This document shows, one piece after another, positions 13,775-20,651 of a stretch of 21,131 nt of DNA. The stretch spans positions 1-21,131 of the forward strand of contig JAHEOA010000133.1 of assembly GCA_018609825.1 (NCBI GenBank). Direction: 5' to 3'. Under the pieces are notes generated by a model. That model was not told the DNA's origin and made no database searches. It worked only from the letters and a program-made list of their open reading frames with translations. The position numbers and the translations under genes were made by a program. Position 1 is the stretch's first letter, and each line of letters opens with the position of its first letter. The DNA comes from Candidatus Bipolaricaulota bacterium (GTDB lineage Bacteria; Bipolaricaulota; Bipolaricaulia; RBG-16-55-9).

Positions 13775-14221
13775 TCAGCCCATGAAGTGGTCTTCGGTGT
13801 CGCCCCAGAGCGTCTGCAGATACGCCAACTGGCCCCAGTGGTAGCCGACGTGGACCGCCGGAATGCTCATGATTCGCGTGACCGGCATCGACTGGCCGCC
13901 CGAGGTCTCGACGTCCTCCTCGAGACGCTCATCGGGGACGTTGGCGAGCGTCTCGCTCAGTCGATCGCAGCTCGTCTGGAAGACACGCAGCGACTTGGCG
14001 AACGACTCACACGACGACGGGTCGTAGTCGGGCACGTCCTCGCCGAGCATGCGGCCCATGGCGGCGTTGGTCTCGGTGCAGTGGTCGACGATCTCGCGGG
14101 GGGACATGGCCGTCTCGGCCGGCTTCTCGTCGGCCTTCTCTTCCGAAATCTGCTCGGCGGTCTTGACGAAGAAGTCGGCCTGCGCCTGCAGCCGTCGGCT
14201 TTCGAGGTCTTGGAAGTTCAT
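13775..14221 (-). CDS. DinB-like (YfiT/DfrB-type) metal-binding four-helix protein
   Basis: This 148-residue protein is predicted to be a four-helix bundle. H47 (IVDHCTETN), H124 and H128 (PAVHVGYHWGQL) give the three-histidine metal site of the DinB superfamily. Members include thiol-dependent transferases that use bacillithiol or mycothiol, and many of unknown function. The ATG at 14221 follows AAGGAGG. It is 38 bases after the aldo/keto reductase gene and immediately precedes the GNAT gene. The specific reaction is unknown. Confidence 0.78.
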   Translation of the reverse strand: MNFQDLESRRLQAQADFFVKTAEQISEEKADEKPAETAMSPREIVDHCTETNAAMGRMLGEDVPDYDPSSCESFAKSLRVFQTSCDRLSETLANVPDERLEEDVETSGGQSMPVTRIMSIPAVHVGYHWGQLAYLQTLWGDTEDHFMG

Positions 14222-14259
14222 GGGTTCCTCCTTCGATGGAGCTTGCTCAGGCCATTGGG

Positions 14260-15240
14260 CTATTCATGACCGAGGATTTCATGCGGCACATATGGCGTTT
14301 CCAAATACTCCAGCTCCTCATCGGACAGTTCGATCTCGAGCGCGTCCACGGCTTGATCAAGATGATCCATCTTGCTCGCGCCGATAATCGGGGATGTGAC
14401 GTAGGGCTTGTGCAGCATCCAGGCCAGCGCGATCTGGGCGGGCGCGACGCCGTGACCCTCGGCCGTCTCCACGACCCGATCGACCACCTGAAAGTCTTCC
14501 TCTTGGTAGTACATGCGATGGGCCATCGGATCGCTCTTGGACCGCGCCGTCGCACCATCGTCCTCCCGCGAGCGGTTACCCGCGAGGAAGCCGCGGGCGA
14601 GCGGACTCCACGGAATGATCCCGATCCCTTGATCCGCGCAGAGCGGAATCATTTCGCGCTCTTCCTCGCGATAGATCAGGTTGTAGTGGTTCTGCATCGA
14701 CACAAACCGGCTCCAACCGTTCAGGTCGGATGTGTAGAGCGCTTTCGCCATCTGCCAGGCGAACATGCTGGAAGCGCCGATGTAGCGAGCCTTTCCCGCT
14801 TTCACGATGTCGTGGAGCGCTTCGAGCGTCTCTTCGAGGGGGGTGTCGTCGTCCCAGCGGTGGATCTGATAGAGGTCGACGTGATCCGTGCCGAGGCGTC
14901 TTAGTGAATTGTCGATGCTTTTCATGATGTGTTTGCGCGACAGGCCGGTGTCGTTCGGGTCGTCGCTCATGGGCATGTAGACCTTGGTGGCGATGACGAC
15001 CTGATCCCGATGGGTCATCTCTTGCAGGGCCCGGCCGGTCACTTCCTCGCTGACCCCGAGCGAGTACATGTCGGCCGTGTCGAAGAAGTTGATGCCGTGC
15101 TCCAACGCCCGCTCGAAGAAGGGGCGGCTCCGGTCCTCGTCGAGCACCCAGTCCCGCCACTCGGGCGTGCCGTACGTCATGCAGCCCAAACAGAGTCGTG
15201 AAACTTTCAGGCCGGTGTTGCCCAGGTTGACGCAGTCCAT
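14260..15240 (-). CDS. Aldo/keto reductase
   Basis: The 326-residue protein is an NADPH-dependent (beta/alpha)8-barrel oxidoreductase. The catalytic tetrad is visible as D54 and Y59 in FFDTADMYSLG, K86 in ATKVY and H127 in YQIHRWD. The NADP-binding block appears late as SPIIGASKMDHLDQAV. The closest type is the YajO/voltage-channel-beta-like branch, which reduces aldehydes and sugars. AAAGGAG precedes the ATG at 15240. The gene is 39 bases downstream of the small gene pair, and probably belongs to the long operon that starts at pyrD. The physiological substrate is unknown. Confidence 0.92.
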   Translation of the reverse strand: MDCVNLGNTGLKVSRLCLGCMTYGTPEWRDWVLDEDRSRPFFERALEHGINFFDTADMYSLGVSEEVTGRALQEMTHRDQVVIATKVYMPMSDDPNDTGLSRKHIMKSIDNSLRRLGTDHVDLYQIHRWDDDTPLEETLEALHDIVKAGKARYIGASSMFAWQMAKALYTSDLNGWSRFVSMQNHYNLIYREEEREMIPLCADQGIGIIPWSPLARGFLAGNRSREDDGATARSKSDPMAHRMYYQEEDFQVVDRVVETAEGHGVAPAQIALAWMLHKPYVTSPIIGASKMDHLDQAVDALEIELSDEELEYLETPYVPHEILGHE

Positions 15241-15279
15241 AGAGACTCCTTTGCTGAATGGATCAGTTCGACGGCATCG

Positions 15280-15516
15280 TCAAGCGGATTGCGAGAGCGA
15301 TCGTTCCACATCCTGCGGTAAATCGATGGGCACAAACCAATCGGCGGGATAGAGATAATCCTCGCCGCTTTCGTCGATGACGCGGACATCCCCATATTGT
15401 TCGGCTTCATCATCGGGAACTCGTCTGTAAATCTTGTGGCGCTCCAGGGAGGCAGGATAGGGATCGTTTCGGATGCAGACGACGAATTCCGGCCTTTGCG
15501 TTTCGGATGTGCTCAT
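15280..15516 (-). CDS. Unknown 78-residue protein, second of a small gene pair
   Basis: The ATG at 15516 lies 2 bases after the stop of the preceding gene, so the two are almost certainly translated together; there is no separate ribosome binding site. The protein reads as one small domain, with EFVVCIRNDPYPASLERHKIYRRVPD, then GDVRVIDESGEDYLYPADWFVPIDLP. Similar short proteins, recalled from many bacterial genomes, are annotated as hypothetical. The acidic, SH3-like barrel look is an inference from the alternating pattern. Base composition is visibly richer in A and T than neighbouring genes, which suggests a recent arrival. A regulatory or antitoxin-like role is possible but unsupported. 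Confidence 0.65.
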   Translation of the reverse strand: MSTSETQRPEFVVCIRNDPYPASLERHKIYRRVPDDEAEQYGDVRVIDESGEDYLYPADWFVPIDLPQDVERSLSQSA

Positions 15517-15518
15517 GA

Positions 15519-15752
15519 TCAGTCGAGATAACGCTTGCGCTTCAGTTCCACCATACCTATCCCATGGGCTTCGTACCAATGCAGTTCCGCTTCGCGGATC
15601 GTTCCGTTACGAAGTCGGATGTGCGCTGTGCCCTTCATCTTTTGTCCTCGGCCCCTGCCATAATGACGTTCCAAGCGTTCGAGGTCGCGGATGGCGTTGC
15701 CAACAGCAATCGTCTCAATGTTGATGATCTCATCGACGAGTTCAAAGCTCAT
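15519..15752 (-). CDS. Unknown 77-residue protein, first of a small gene pair
   Basis: The start ATG at 15752 lies 6 bases after the pyrC stop. No purine-rich binding site is present, so translation probably relies on coupling. The sequence has an N-terminal helix (AIRDLERLERHYG), a basic stretch GRGRGQKMKG, then AHIRLRNGTIREAELHWYEAHGIGMVELKRKRYLD. The HWYEAHGIG block and the final KRKRYLD look like a conserved small family, recalled from other bacterial hypothetical proteins. The domain is basic and its partner (15280-15516) is acidic, so a pair that binds one another is plausible. Base composition is lower in G+C than in pyrC or the aldo/keto reductase. Confidence 0.65.
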   Translation of the reverse strand: MSFELVDEIINIETIAVGNAIRDLERLERHYGRGRGQKMKGTAHIRLRNGTIREAELHWYEAHGIGMVELKRKRYLD

Positions 15753-15758
15753 GGAGGA

Positions 15759-16964
15759 CTACGAGACTTGCTGAGCGCGCCCGCTAATGATGGCCTGCGT
15801 GACTCGGCCCTGCATCGTCATCCCATCATACGGCGTCCAGCCGCACTTGGAGCGGACCGCCATGTCACTCAGTCGCGTCTCCCCATTCAGATCGACAACG
15901 GTCAGATGGGCAGGATGGCCGACGGCGATCCGACCTTGGTCGACCAAACCGAACCGTTCGGCAGGCTTCGTTGACAAGCACTCGACCACTCGGGCTAGAC
16001 GGAGGCGCTCGCGGGCGACGCCATCCAGCAGGACGGGCAGCGACGTCTCCAGGCCCGGCAAGCCGAACGGGGCACTCTCGAACGACGCGTTTTTCTCGGC
16101 CAACGTGTGCGGGGCGTGGTCGCTGCCGACGATGTCGATCGTCCCGTCCGCGAGCGCACCCCAGAGGAAGTCGCGGTCCTCTCGAGACGCCAGCGGCGGG
16201 TTGACCTTCAGGCGCGATCCCTTCTCACGGACGTCGTCCTTCGTGAAGATGAGATAGTGCGGACAGGTCTCGATCGTGACGTCGACGCCCTCGCGACGGG
16301 CCTGGTCGGCCAGCTCAACGCCCTCTTGCGTCCGGACGTGGCAGAGGTGGAGCTTCGCGTCCGTCTGCACCGCGAGCTCCAGCGCGATCTCCAGATCGGC
16401 CGCTTCCGATCGGGAGTCGAGCCGTTGGGCGTGCACCGCCAGGGTCGCCTCAGTATCGGCGGCCCGTTTGAAGACCTCTCGCTGCATCTTGGGATTGCCG
16501 ATGACCAGCCCGCCCGTCGTCCTGCCCATGTAGAGCTTGAAGCCGACGACGCGCTTTTCCATAGCCAGTTTGGCCATGCCGCTCAGCGTGTCGGGCGTAA
16601 TGCCGGCGAACAGGCCGTAGTCGATGGGGGAGGCGTCCGCGCGGCGGCGCTGCTGCCGGATCATCTCCGGGGACGTCGTCGGCGGATCCGTGTTCGGCAT
16701 GGCCAGTACCGTCGTGACGCCGCCCGCCAATGCGGCTTGTCCGGCCGTCTCCCAGGTCTCCTGATGGCCCTCGTTGAAGTCGCGGACGTGGACGTGGGCG
16801 TCGATCAGCCCCGGCAGGATGGTCAATCCCGACGCGTCGATGACCTCGTCGGCGTCGATGTCGATCCGGGGCGCCAGGTCGTGAATCCCGTCCGCATCGA
16901 TGGCGATATCGAGCCGGGTGAGCTCGCCGTCGGTGAAGGCCTGGCCGCCGTGGATCAACTTCAT
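15759..16964 (-). CDS. pyrC: Dihydroorotase
   Basis: This 401-residue amidohydrolase interconverts carbamoyl aspartate and dihydroorotate in pyrimidine synthesis. Metal-binding residues are all visible: H57 and H59 in DAHVHVRD, K143 in GFKLYMG (a likely carboxylated lysine), H178 in AVHA, H209 in LHLCHV and D282 in GSDHAPH. The length fits class I dihydroorotases. The closing block includes the family-typical VRSKCGWTPYDG. It starts 3 bases after the pyrD stop, so the two are translated together. Allantoinase or hydantoinase is a less likely alternative, given the pyrD partner. Confidence 0.92.
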   Translation of the reverse strand: MKLIHGGQAFTDGELTRLDIAIDADGIHDLAPRIDIDADEVIDASGLTILPGLIDAHVHVRDFNEGHQETWETAGQAALAGGVTTVLAMPNTDPPTTSPEMIRQQRRRADASPIDYGLFAGITPDTLSGMAKLAMEKRVVGFKLYMGRTTGGLVIGNPKMQREVFKRAADTEATLAVHAQRLDSRSEAADLEIALELAVQTDAKLHLCHVRTQEGVELADQARREGVDVTIETCPHYLIFTKDDVREKGSRLKVNPPLASREDRDFLWGALADGTIDIVGSDHAPHTLAEKNASFESAPFGLPGLETSLPVLLDGVARERLRLARVVECLSTKPAERFGLVDQGRIAVGHPAHLTVVDLNGETRLSDMAVRSKCGWTPYDGMTMQGRVTQAIISGRAQQVS

Positions 16965-16967
16965 GGG

Positions 16968-17915
16968 TTAGCGATCGCGAACCGTGCCGATGATCTCATC
17001 AATCGACTCGTGGCGATGCATCGCCAGCCAGTCCTCAACCCCGTCCCAGATCATCCGGAAGACGTCGGGCCCCTCCCAGGCGAGCGCCGTGCCGATCTGC
17101 ACGACCGAGGCCCCCGCCAGGAAATGCTTGATCGCGTCCTCGGGGTGATCCACCCCGCCGCAGCCCCAGACGGCAATGTCGGCATGATGCCGTTGGAAAT
17201 AGCGATAGAAGCGATGGACCTCCGCCATCGCGATCGGCAGAATCGCGGGGCCGCCGAGTCCGCCATAGCCCTCGCGCGGGCGAATCACTTTCTGGCGCGT
17301 TTCCAGGTCGATGTCCATCGCGTTCGGCTCGGAGTTCATCGTGGCGACGGCGTCGACGCTCAGCTCGACGAGCAACCCCGCAACCTCCTCGAACAGGGTC
17401 AGGTCGTTGTTGTAGGGCGGCAGCTTCACGGCGATGGGCAGTTCGACCGCGTCCATGAGCGGCGTCAAAACGGAGCGGAGCTGTGCCGGATCGTTGGCGA
17501 TCGGGATGCCCGTGAGGTTGGGGGTCGACAGGTTGACTTCCAGCGCGTGCGCGCCGGCTTCGGCCATGGCTTGGGCCATGACCCGATACTGCTCGGGGAT
17601 GGGCAGTTCGTGTTCGCACGGCGCATACGACAGACTCGCGATGACGGGCTTTCCATGTTCTTTCAACTCGGGAATCAACTCGGCGTATCTCTGATACCCG
17701 AGGTTGTTGAGCCCCATGGAGTTGATCGAGCCGTGCGCTTCGGCGACGTACGGGGCCCATCGCGGCTCCGGGTTGCCGTCGCGGGGGCAGTGGGTCATCG
17801 ACTTGGTGACGATCGCGCCGCTGGCGGACTGGGCGATATCGAGCAGTTCCTCGCGGGTGACCGCATGGGGCCCGGCGGCGTTGACGAGCGGAGGCTGGAT
17901 GGCGGGAACGCTCAT
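16968..17915 (-). CDS. pyrD: Dihydroorotate dehydrogenase, class 1A-like, with Thr at the catalytic-base position
   Basis: This 315-residue FMN barrel oxidises dihydroorotate to orotate. It has the class 1 motifs GAIVTKSMTHCPRDGNPEPR (K38 region), GSINSMGLNNLG, KLPPYNN, GGLGGPAILP, GCGGVDHPEDAIKHFLAGA and QIGTALAWEG. In class 1 enzymes the motif NLSCPN supplies the catalytic cysteine; here it reads NLSTPN, with T131 in its place. Class 2 enzymes use serine at that point, so a hydroxyl base is plausible. The ATG at 17915 is preferred because homology begins there, although the frame stays open upstream through the SRP RNA gene. There is no ribosome binding site. A -10 box ends 9 bases before the ATG, so the message may be leaderless. 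Confidence 0.88.
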   Translation of the reverse strand: MSVPAIQPPLVNAAGPHAVTREELLDIAQSASGAIVTKSMTHCPRDGNPEPRWAPYVAEAHGSINSMGLNNLGYQRYAELIPELKEHGKPVIASLSYAPCEHELPIPEQYRVMAQAMAEAGAHALEVNLSTPNLTGIPIANDPAQLRSVLTPLMDAVELPIAVKLPPYNNDLTLFEEVAGLLVELSVDAVATMNSEPNAMDIDLETRQKVIRPREGYGGLGGPAILPIAMAEVHRFYRYFQRHHADIAVWGCGGVDHPEDAIKHFLAGASVVQIGTALAWEGPDVFRMIWDGVEDWLAMHRHESIDEIIGTVRDR

Positions 17916-17924
17916 GGCGTGCGG

Positions 17925-17954
17925 ATTGTAGACGGAAACGGTCTCAACGGGCAA
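17925..17954 (-). promoter_or_regulatory. Probable pyrD promoter giving a near-leaderless transcript
   Basis: TACAAT (17930-17925) follows TTGCCC (17954-17949) by 18 bases. The -10 box ends 9 bases before the pyrD ATG, so transcription would start about 0-3 bases upstream of it. This agrees with the absence of a Shine-Dalgarno site. The -35 box is only moderate. Confidence 0.55.
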
Positions 17955-17968
17955 GGGCCAATGAGAAC

Positions 17969-18242
17969 GCGGCCCATGCGGGCCCGTCGGGGTCCTCCTC
18001 CGGGCGCCATCCGGGCAGCCGGCTCGGGCCAAGTGATCCCCTAGCACCCGCAGGGACTCGCTTACCGCTGCTCCCTTCCGGGCCTGACGGGGTTCACAAG
18101 TGTGCGCCGTAGAGGGCTCAGCCGTCATCACCGCTTACCCAGACGCGTCTCCCAAAGGACAGACCTCTCGGGTGACCCATAGGCTCCGCTGTAGCGGGTT
18201 GCGGATGGAGGGGACCGCTAACCCCCCGCTTGCATGGGCCGC
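17969..18242 (-). ncRNA. ffs: Signal recognition particle RNA, large bacterial type
   Basis: The minus strand carries the universal SRP helix 8 core, GTCAGGCCCGGAAGGGAGCAGC (18087-18066), with its GGAA tetraloop and symmetric loop. The ends pair perfectly over 11 bp: GCGGCCCATGC at 18242-18232 with GCATGGGCCGC at 17979-17969. This gives an RNA of about 274 nt, matching the large Bacillus-type form with an Alu domain rather than the 114-nt E. coli form. The RNA binds Ffh and targets nascent membrane proteins to the translocon. A canonical promoter lies just upstream. The 3' end is set by the closing stem; no U-tract terminator is visible. Confidence 0.92.
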
Positions 18243-18248
18243 AACGCC

Positions 18249-18277
18249 AGGATACGTGGCCCGTTTTCTCCTGTCAA
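18249..18277 (-). promoter_or_regulatory. Promoter of the SRP RNA
   Basis: TTGACA (18277-18272) and TATCCT (18254-18249) are separated by 17 bases. The predicted start, about 18242, coincides with the first base of the SRP closing stem. Confidence 0.82.
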
Positions 18278-18299
18278 TGACGGCTCTATCGAACTCTGC

Positions 18300-19202
18300 T
18301 TACTGAAGCGTCAACAGCACCTCGATCGTGCCGGTGCCCGAGGCGAGGGTTCCCAGTGCCTTGCCCAGGATCGAACCGATCCGCGCGTCGGTGGCCCGCA
18401 TGGCGTGGCCCGGAGTCCCCGCCGTCGTCAACAGCTCGCCCCGATGGATCGGGCCATTCTCCGCGGAGACCCTGCAGGGCACGATGCCCATGACCGCCAC
18501 CGGGATTTCGTCAGCTCCGGCCTCGGCCATAACGGCGTTGGACCCAACGAAGCCCGGCTTTGTGGAGTACACGCCGATGACGCTCGTCGAGTACGCCGTG
18601 GATGACAACGCCACCGATCGATCGACCGAGGGACTGATGATCAGGACGTCGCCCGGTGCATAGGGGATCTCGGCGTCATCCACGGTCATGAGCTCCGCGA
18701 AGTCGGCTGATCCCTTCCAGCCCCCGTCGGCGTACGCCGTTCCGTCCTTGGTGACCTTGAAGTCGACGTCGCCATCGCGGCCCGCCCGGATGTAGTCCCG
18801 CCCGACCTTCTCGAAGATGCGGAGCCCGTCGTTGCCGGCCGACCCGACCCGCAGGGCATCGTGGCCGGATGAACCGACGTAGACGCCGCTCCAGGCGGCC
18901 GAGTCGACGCGAACGCCGTCGTTGCCCGCCGAGAAGACCTTGACGCCCACACCGCGTGCCGACGCGACGTCCACGCCATGCGAGTTGGAGTTGGCCACGT
19001 GGATGGCTCGGCCCTGGGTGCCCGCGACGTGAATGCCGTCTCCGTCACTGCCCAGAATCTGAAGCGCCATCTGGTCCGCTCGGTTGATGCGAACGCCGTT
19101 GTTGAAGATCCGTTCGAAGCCCGCGGCGCTCGCCAACAGCGCCACCAACATCATCGCCGTTCCAACCACCAAGACGACGCGCACGGCCCATGCCTTAGAC
19201 AC
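18300..19202 (-). CDS. Exported beta-helix protein with ten decapeptide repeats and a C-terminal capping domain
   Basis: The GTG start at 19202 follows a near-perfect TAAGGAGGT with a 4-5 base spacer; the open frame upstream lacks such a site. The product has 300 residues. Residues 1-28 are a basic then hydrophobic signal or anchor. From G36 to G126 there are ten turns of exactly ten residues, with Gly or Ala at 36, 46, 56 and so on, a branched or large aliphatic residue next, and Val or Ile three places on (DGVRVDSAAW, SGVYVGSSGH). The pattern suggests a stacked beta-solenoid. The C-terminal half (about 165-300) contains YAPGDVLIISP, GIVPCRVSAENGPIHRGELLTTAGTPGHAM and GSILGKALGTLASGTGTIEVL, a module found in other bacterial exported hypothetical proteins. 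A role in the cell surface or envelope is inferred. Confidence 0.75.
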   Translation of the reverse strand: MSKAWAVRVVLVVGTAMMLVALLASAAGFERIFNNGVRINRADQMALQILGSDGDGIHVAGTQGRAIHVANSNSHGVDVASARGVGVKVFSAGNDGVRVDSAAWSGVYVGSSGHDALRVGSAGNDGLRIFEKVGRDYIRAGRDGDVDFKVTKDGTAYADGGWKGSADFAELMTVDDAEIPYAPGDVLIISPSVDRSVALSSTAYSTSVIGVYSTKPGFVGSNAVMAEAGADEIPVAVMGIVPCRVSAENGPIHRGELLTTAGTPGHAMRATDARIGSILGKALGTLASGTGTIEVLLTLQ

Positions 19203-19286
19203 GGGAACCTCCTTAAATCTACTTCCGACTGCCGGTCCGTCGTCGATTGACGGACGCCCGAAGCAGTGCAAGACGATATGGTCTTA

Positions 19287-19295
19287 ATTATACCA
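19287..19295 (-). promoter_or_regulatory. Extended -10 promoter of the beta-helix protein gene
   Basis: TGGTATAAT (19295-19287) is a perfect extended -10 element. No good -35 is seen, which is common for this type. A start near 19280 would give a leader of about 78 bases. A divergent TATAAT lies 52 bases away. Confidence 0.6.
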
Positions 19296-19346
19296 CGCGA
19301 ACGGTTCGATGCCCGTCATGCCGGCGATCCACGACGCTCAATCGGG

Positions 19347-19352
19347 TATAAT
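19347..19352 (+). promoter_or_regulatory. -10 box of the small membrane protein gene
   Basis: TATAAT at 19347-19352 would start transcription near 19359, 32 bases before the GTG at 19391. The -35 region is weak. Confidence 0.5.
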
Positions 19353-19390
19353 GCGCATGATCGCGGCGAACGAGTGAGGAGGTGCGTTTC

Positions 19391-19588
19391 GTGCGAGAAT
19401 GGCGTTGGATCGGATGGGCCGCTGCGCTGTTGCCGTCACTGCTGTGTTGGGTGGGAGGTGCCTGGCTCCTTGCGCTCGGGGTTGGGGACGACGAAGGCGG
19501 GTTTTTCGTTGCCTTGGGATTGTACTTCCTCGGCATGGGGTTTTTCGTCGGGCCGATCTTGGGACTGGCGTTGCGCCAGCGCGAGTGA
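19391..19588 (+). CDS. Small two-helix membrane protein of unknown function
   Basis: The GTG at 19391 is the best start because GAGGAGGT ends 7 bases before it; an in-frame GTG at 19382 overlaps that site. The 65-residue protein has two hydrophobic helices (about 8-30 and 40-60) joined by a short acidic loop, GVGDDEGG. The N-terminus is rich in Trp and Arg. It stands alone, between a divergent gene for an exported protein and a convergent tRNA-Ser. The family is not recognised. Confidence 0.6.
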   Translation: MREWRWIGWAAALLPSLLCWVGGAWLLALGVGDDEGGFFVALGLYFLGMGFFVGPILGLALRQRE

Positions 19589-19594
19589 CGGAAG

Positions 19595-19687
<93 letters not shown>

Positions 19688-19700
19688 ACGAAGTGACGCT

Positions 19701-19729
19701 ATTCTAGAGCCCATGCCGGAGAGTGTCAA
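19701..19729 (-). promoter_or_regulatory. Promoter of tRNA-Ser(GCT)
   Basis: TTGACA (19729-19724) and TAGAAT (19706-19701) are separated by 17 bases, with a predicted start near 19694, seven bases before the mature tRNA. Confidence 0.82.
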
Positions 19730-19771
19730 CTCACGGGGACCGACGCTTTCCAAATAGGGGTGGGGAAGGGG

Positions 19772-19854
19772 CGGAGGGAGAGGGATTCGAACCCCCGGGG
19801 CTTGCGCCCAGCGGTTTTCAAGACCGCCGCCTTCGTCCGCTCGGCCATCCCTCC
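19772..19854 (-). tRNA. tRNA-Ser (anticodon TGA)
   Basis: A class II tRNA with a long variable arm. The acceptor is GGAGGGA/TCCCTCC, the anticodon stem GCGGT/ACCGC encloses CTTGAAA (anticodon TGA, reading UCA and related codons), and the T arm holds GGTTCGAATCC. The discriminator is G. Unlike the neighbouring tRNA-Ser, CCA is not encoded (the next bases read CCC), so the end must be added by CCA transferase. Confidence 0.95.
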
Positions 19855-19867
19855 TCGGTTCTCGCGC

Positions 19868-19896
19868 ATTGTAGGCCCCCACCCGGCTCGGCTCAA
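19868..19896 (-). promoter_or_regulatory. Promoter of tRNA-Ser(TGA)
   Basis: TTGAGC (19896-19891) and TACAAT (19873-19868) are separated by 17 bases. The two tRNA-Ser genes each have their own promoter rather than sharing one. Confidence 0.75.
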
Positions 19897-20004
19897 ACGA
19901 TGCGGGGGCGGGACGGTGAAAGCCGTCAAAAGTCCCTTGGCAACCGAACCGAGCCCCTCTGCTGTATCGGTCGGTCGGCCGCGTAAGAGGACGCTTGGCG
20001 GGAA

Positions 20005-20229
20005 CTAACCGGGACCGCCGCTGCCTCCGCCGATATCTCCGCCCCCGCCCATATCGGGGAGCGCACCGTCGCCGTCCCCATCGACGATGGGCCCCGGTTC
20101 GCCGCCTGGCCGAAATGGCTTGGATCGAGCCCTTCGGAGACAGATCCACATGCCGACGATGGACCCGAGGATCATGATCGGAATGCGAGGCGTGTCGCTC
20201 CCCGTGGTGACGAGCAACAAAGCTCCCAT
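20005..20229 (-). CDS. Small membrane protein with acidic, glycine-rich C-terminal tail
   Basis: The frame has ATG at 20229 and stops at 20005-20007, giving 74 residues; it stays open upstream to a TTG at 20325, so the start is uncertain and no good binding site is seen. A hydrophobic helix lies at about residues 15-33 (IPIMILGSIVGMWICL), followed by a basic stop-transfer stretch RRARSKPFR and then a tail with DGDGDG and GGGGDIGGGSGGPG. Such Gly-rich tails at the end of a one-helix protein are typical of flexible extracytoplasmic or cytoplasmic ends. The function is unknown. Confidence 0.5.
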   Translation of the reverse strand: MGALLLVTTGSDTPRIPIMILGSIVGMWICLRRARSKPFRPGGEPGPIVDGDGDGALPDMGGGGDIGGGSGGPG

Positions 20230-20560
20230 GATGGCCGCACCGTCAGTCCACTCAGAACGAATTGGGTAACGGGCTTGATGCGCTCCCGGACGGACACGCG
20301 ATATGCCCTCAACGGCACCCGGCAATGGGGCCGCGTATCACGACAGCGATCCTGGCTACGACCGTCGGGGCCGTGTCGCAAGGCGCTTTCGCTCCTCCCG
20401 GTGGACCACGGGGGACACGCTTAACAGCCTTGGCCGAAGTGTTCAACGGCGCTGCGGGGGAACCTCGACCCGAACGACCCCCGTTCTTCGTCGGCGAGGA
20501 GGGCTGACGTTGTGGCGCACGCAGGCGTCTCAAATGTCCAGTGACAGCGTTACAGCTGAG
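20230..20560. other. Intergenic region without a convincing gene
   Basis: Short frames are open on both strands here. One plus-strand frame from an ATG at 20325 to 20507 would encode 60 residues with a signal-like start, but it has no ribosome binding site and no known motif. No tRNA, strong hairpin or repeat was seen. Confidence 0.4.
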
Positions 20561-20590
20561 TTGACGCCCCTCGCTGTCCCTGGGTACCAT
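20561..20590 (+). promoter_or_regulatory. Promoter of the cupredoxin-like gene
   Basis: TTGACG (20561-20566) and TACCAT (20585-20590) are separated by 18 bases, 61 bases before the ATG at 20652. Confidence 0.6.
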
Positions 20591-20651
20591 TGATCCAACT
20601 CACGCACAGAGCGCTTCGCGCTGGAATCAACTTCAAGGAGGACGACGCCGA

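Noticed and set aside
16107..18044. A very long plus-strand open frame opposite pyrC, pyrD and the SRP RNA
   Set aside because: It is antisense to two clearly recognisable enzymes, runs through an RNA gene, has no family motif and reflects high G+C codon bias.
17916..18131. An N-terminal extension of pyrD in frame
   Set aside because: It would translate the SRP RNA; homology starts at the ATG at 17915 and a promoter lies between.
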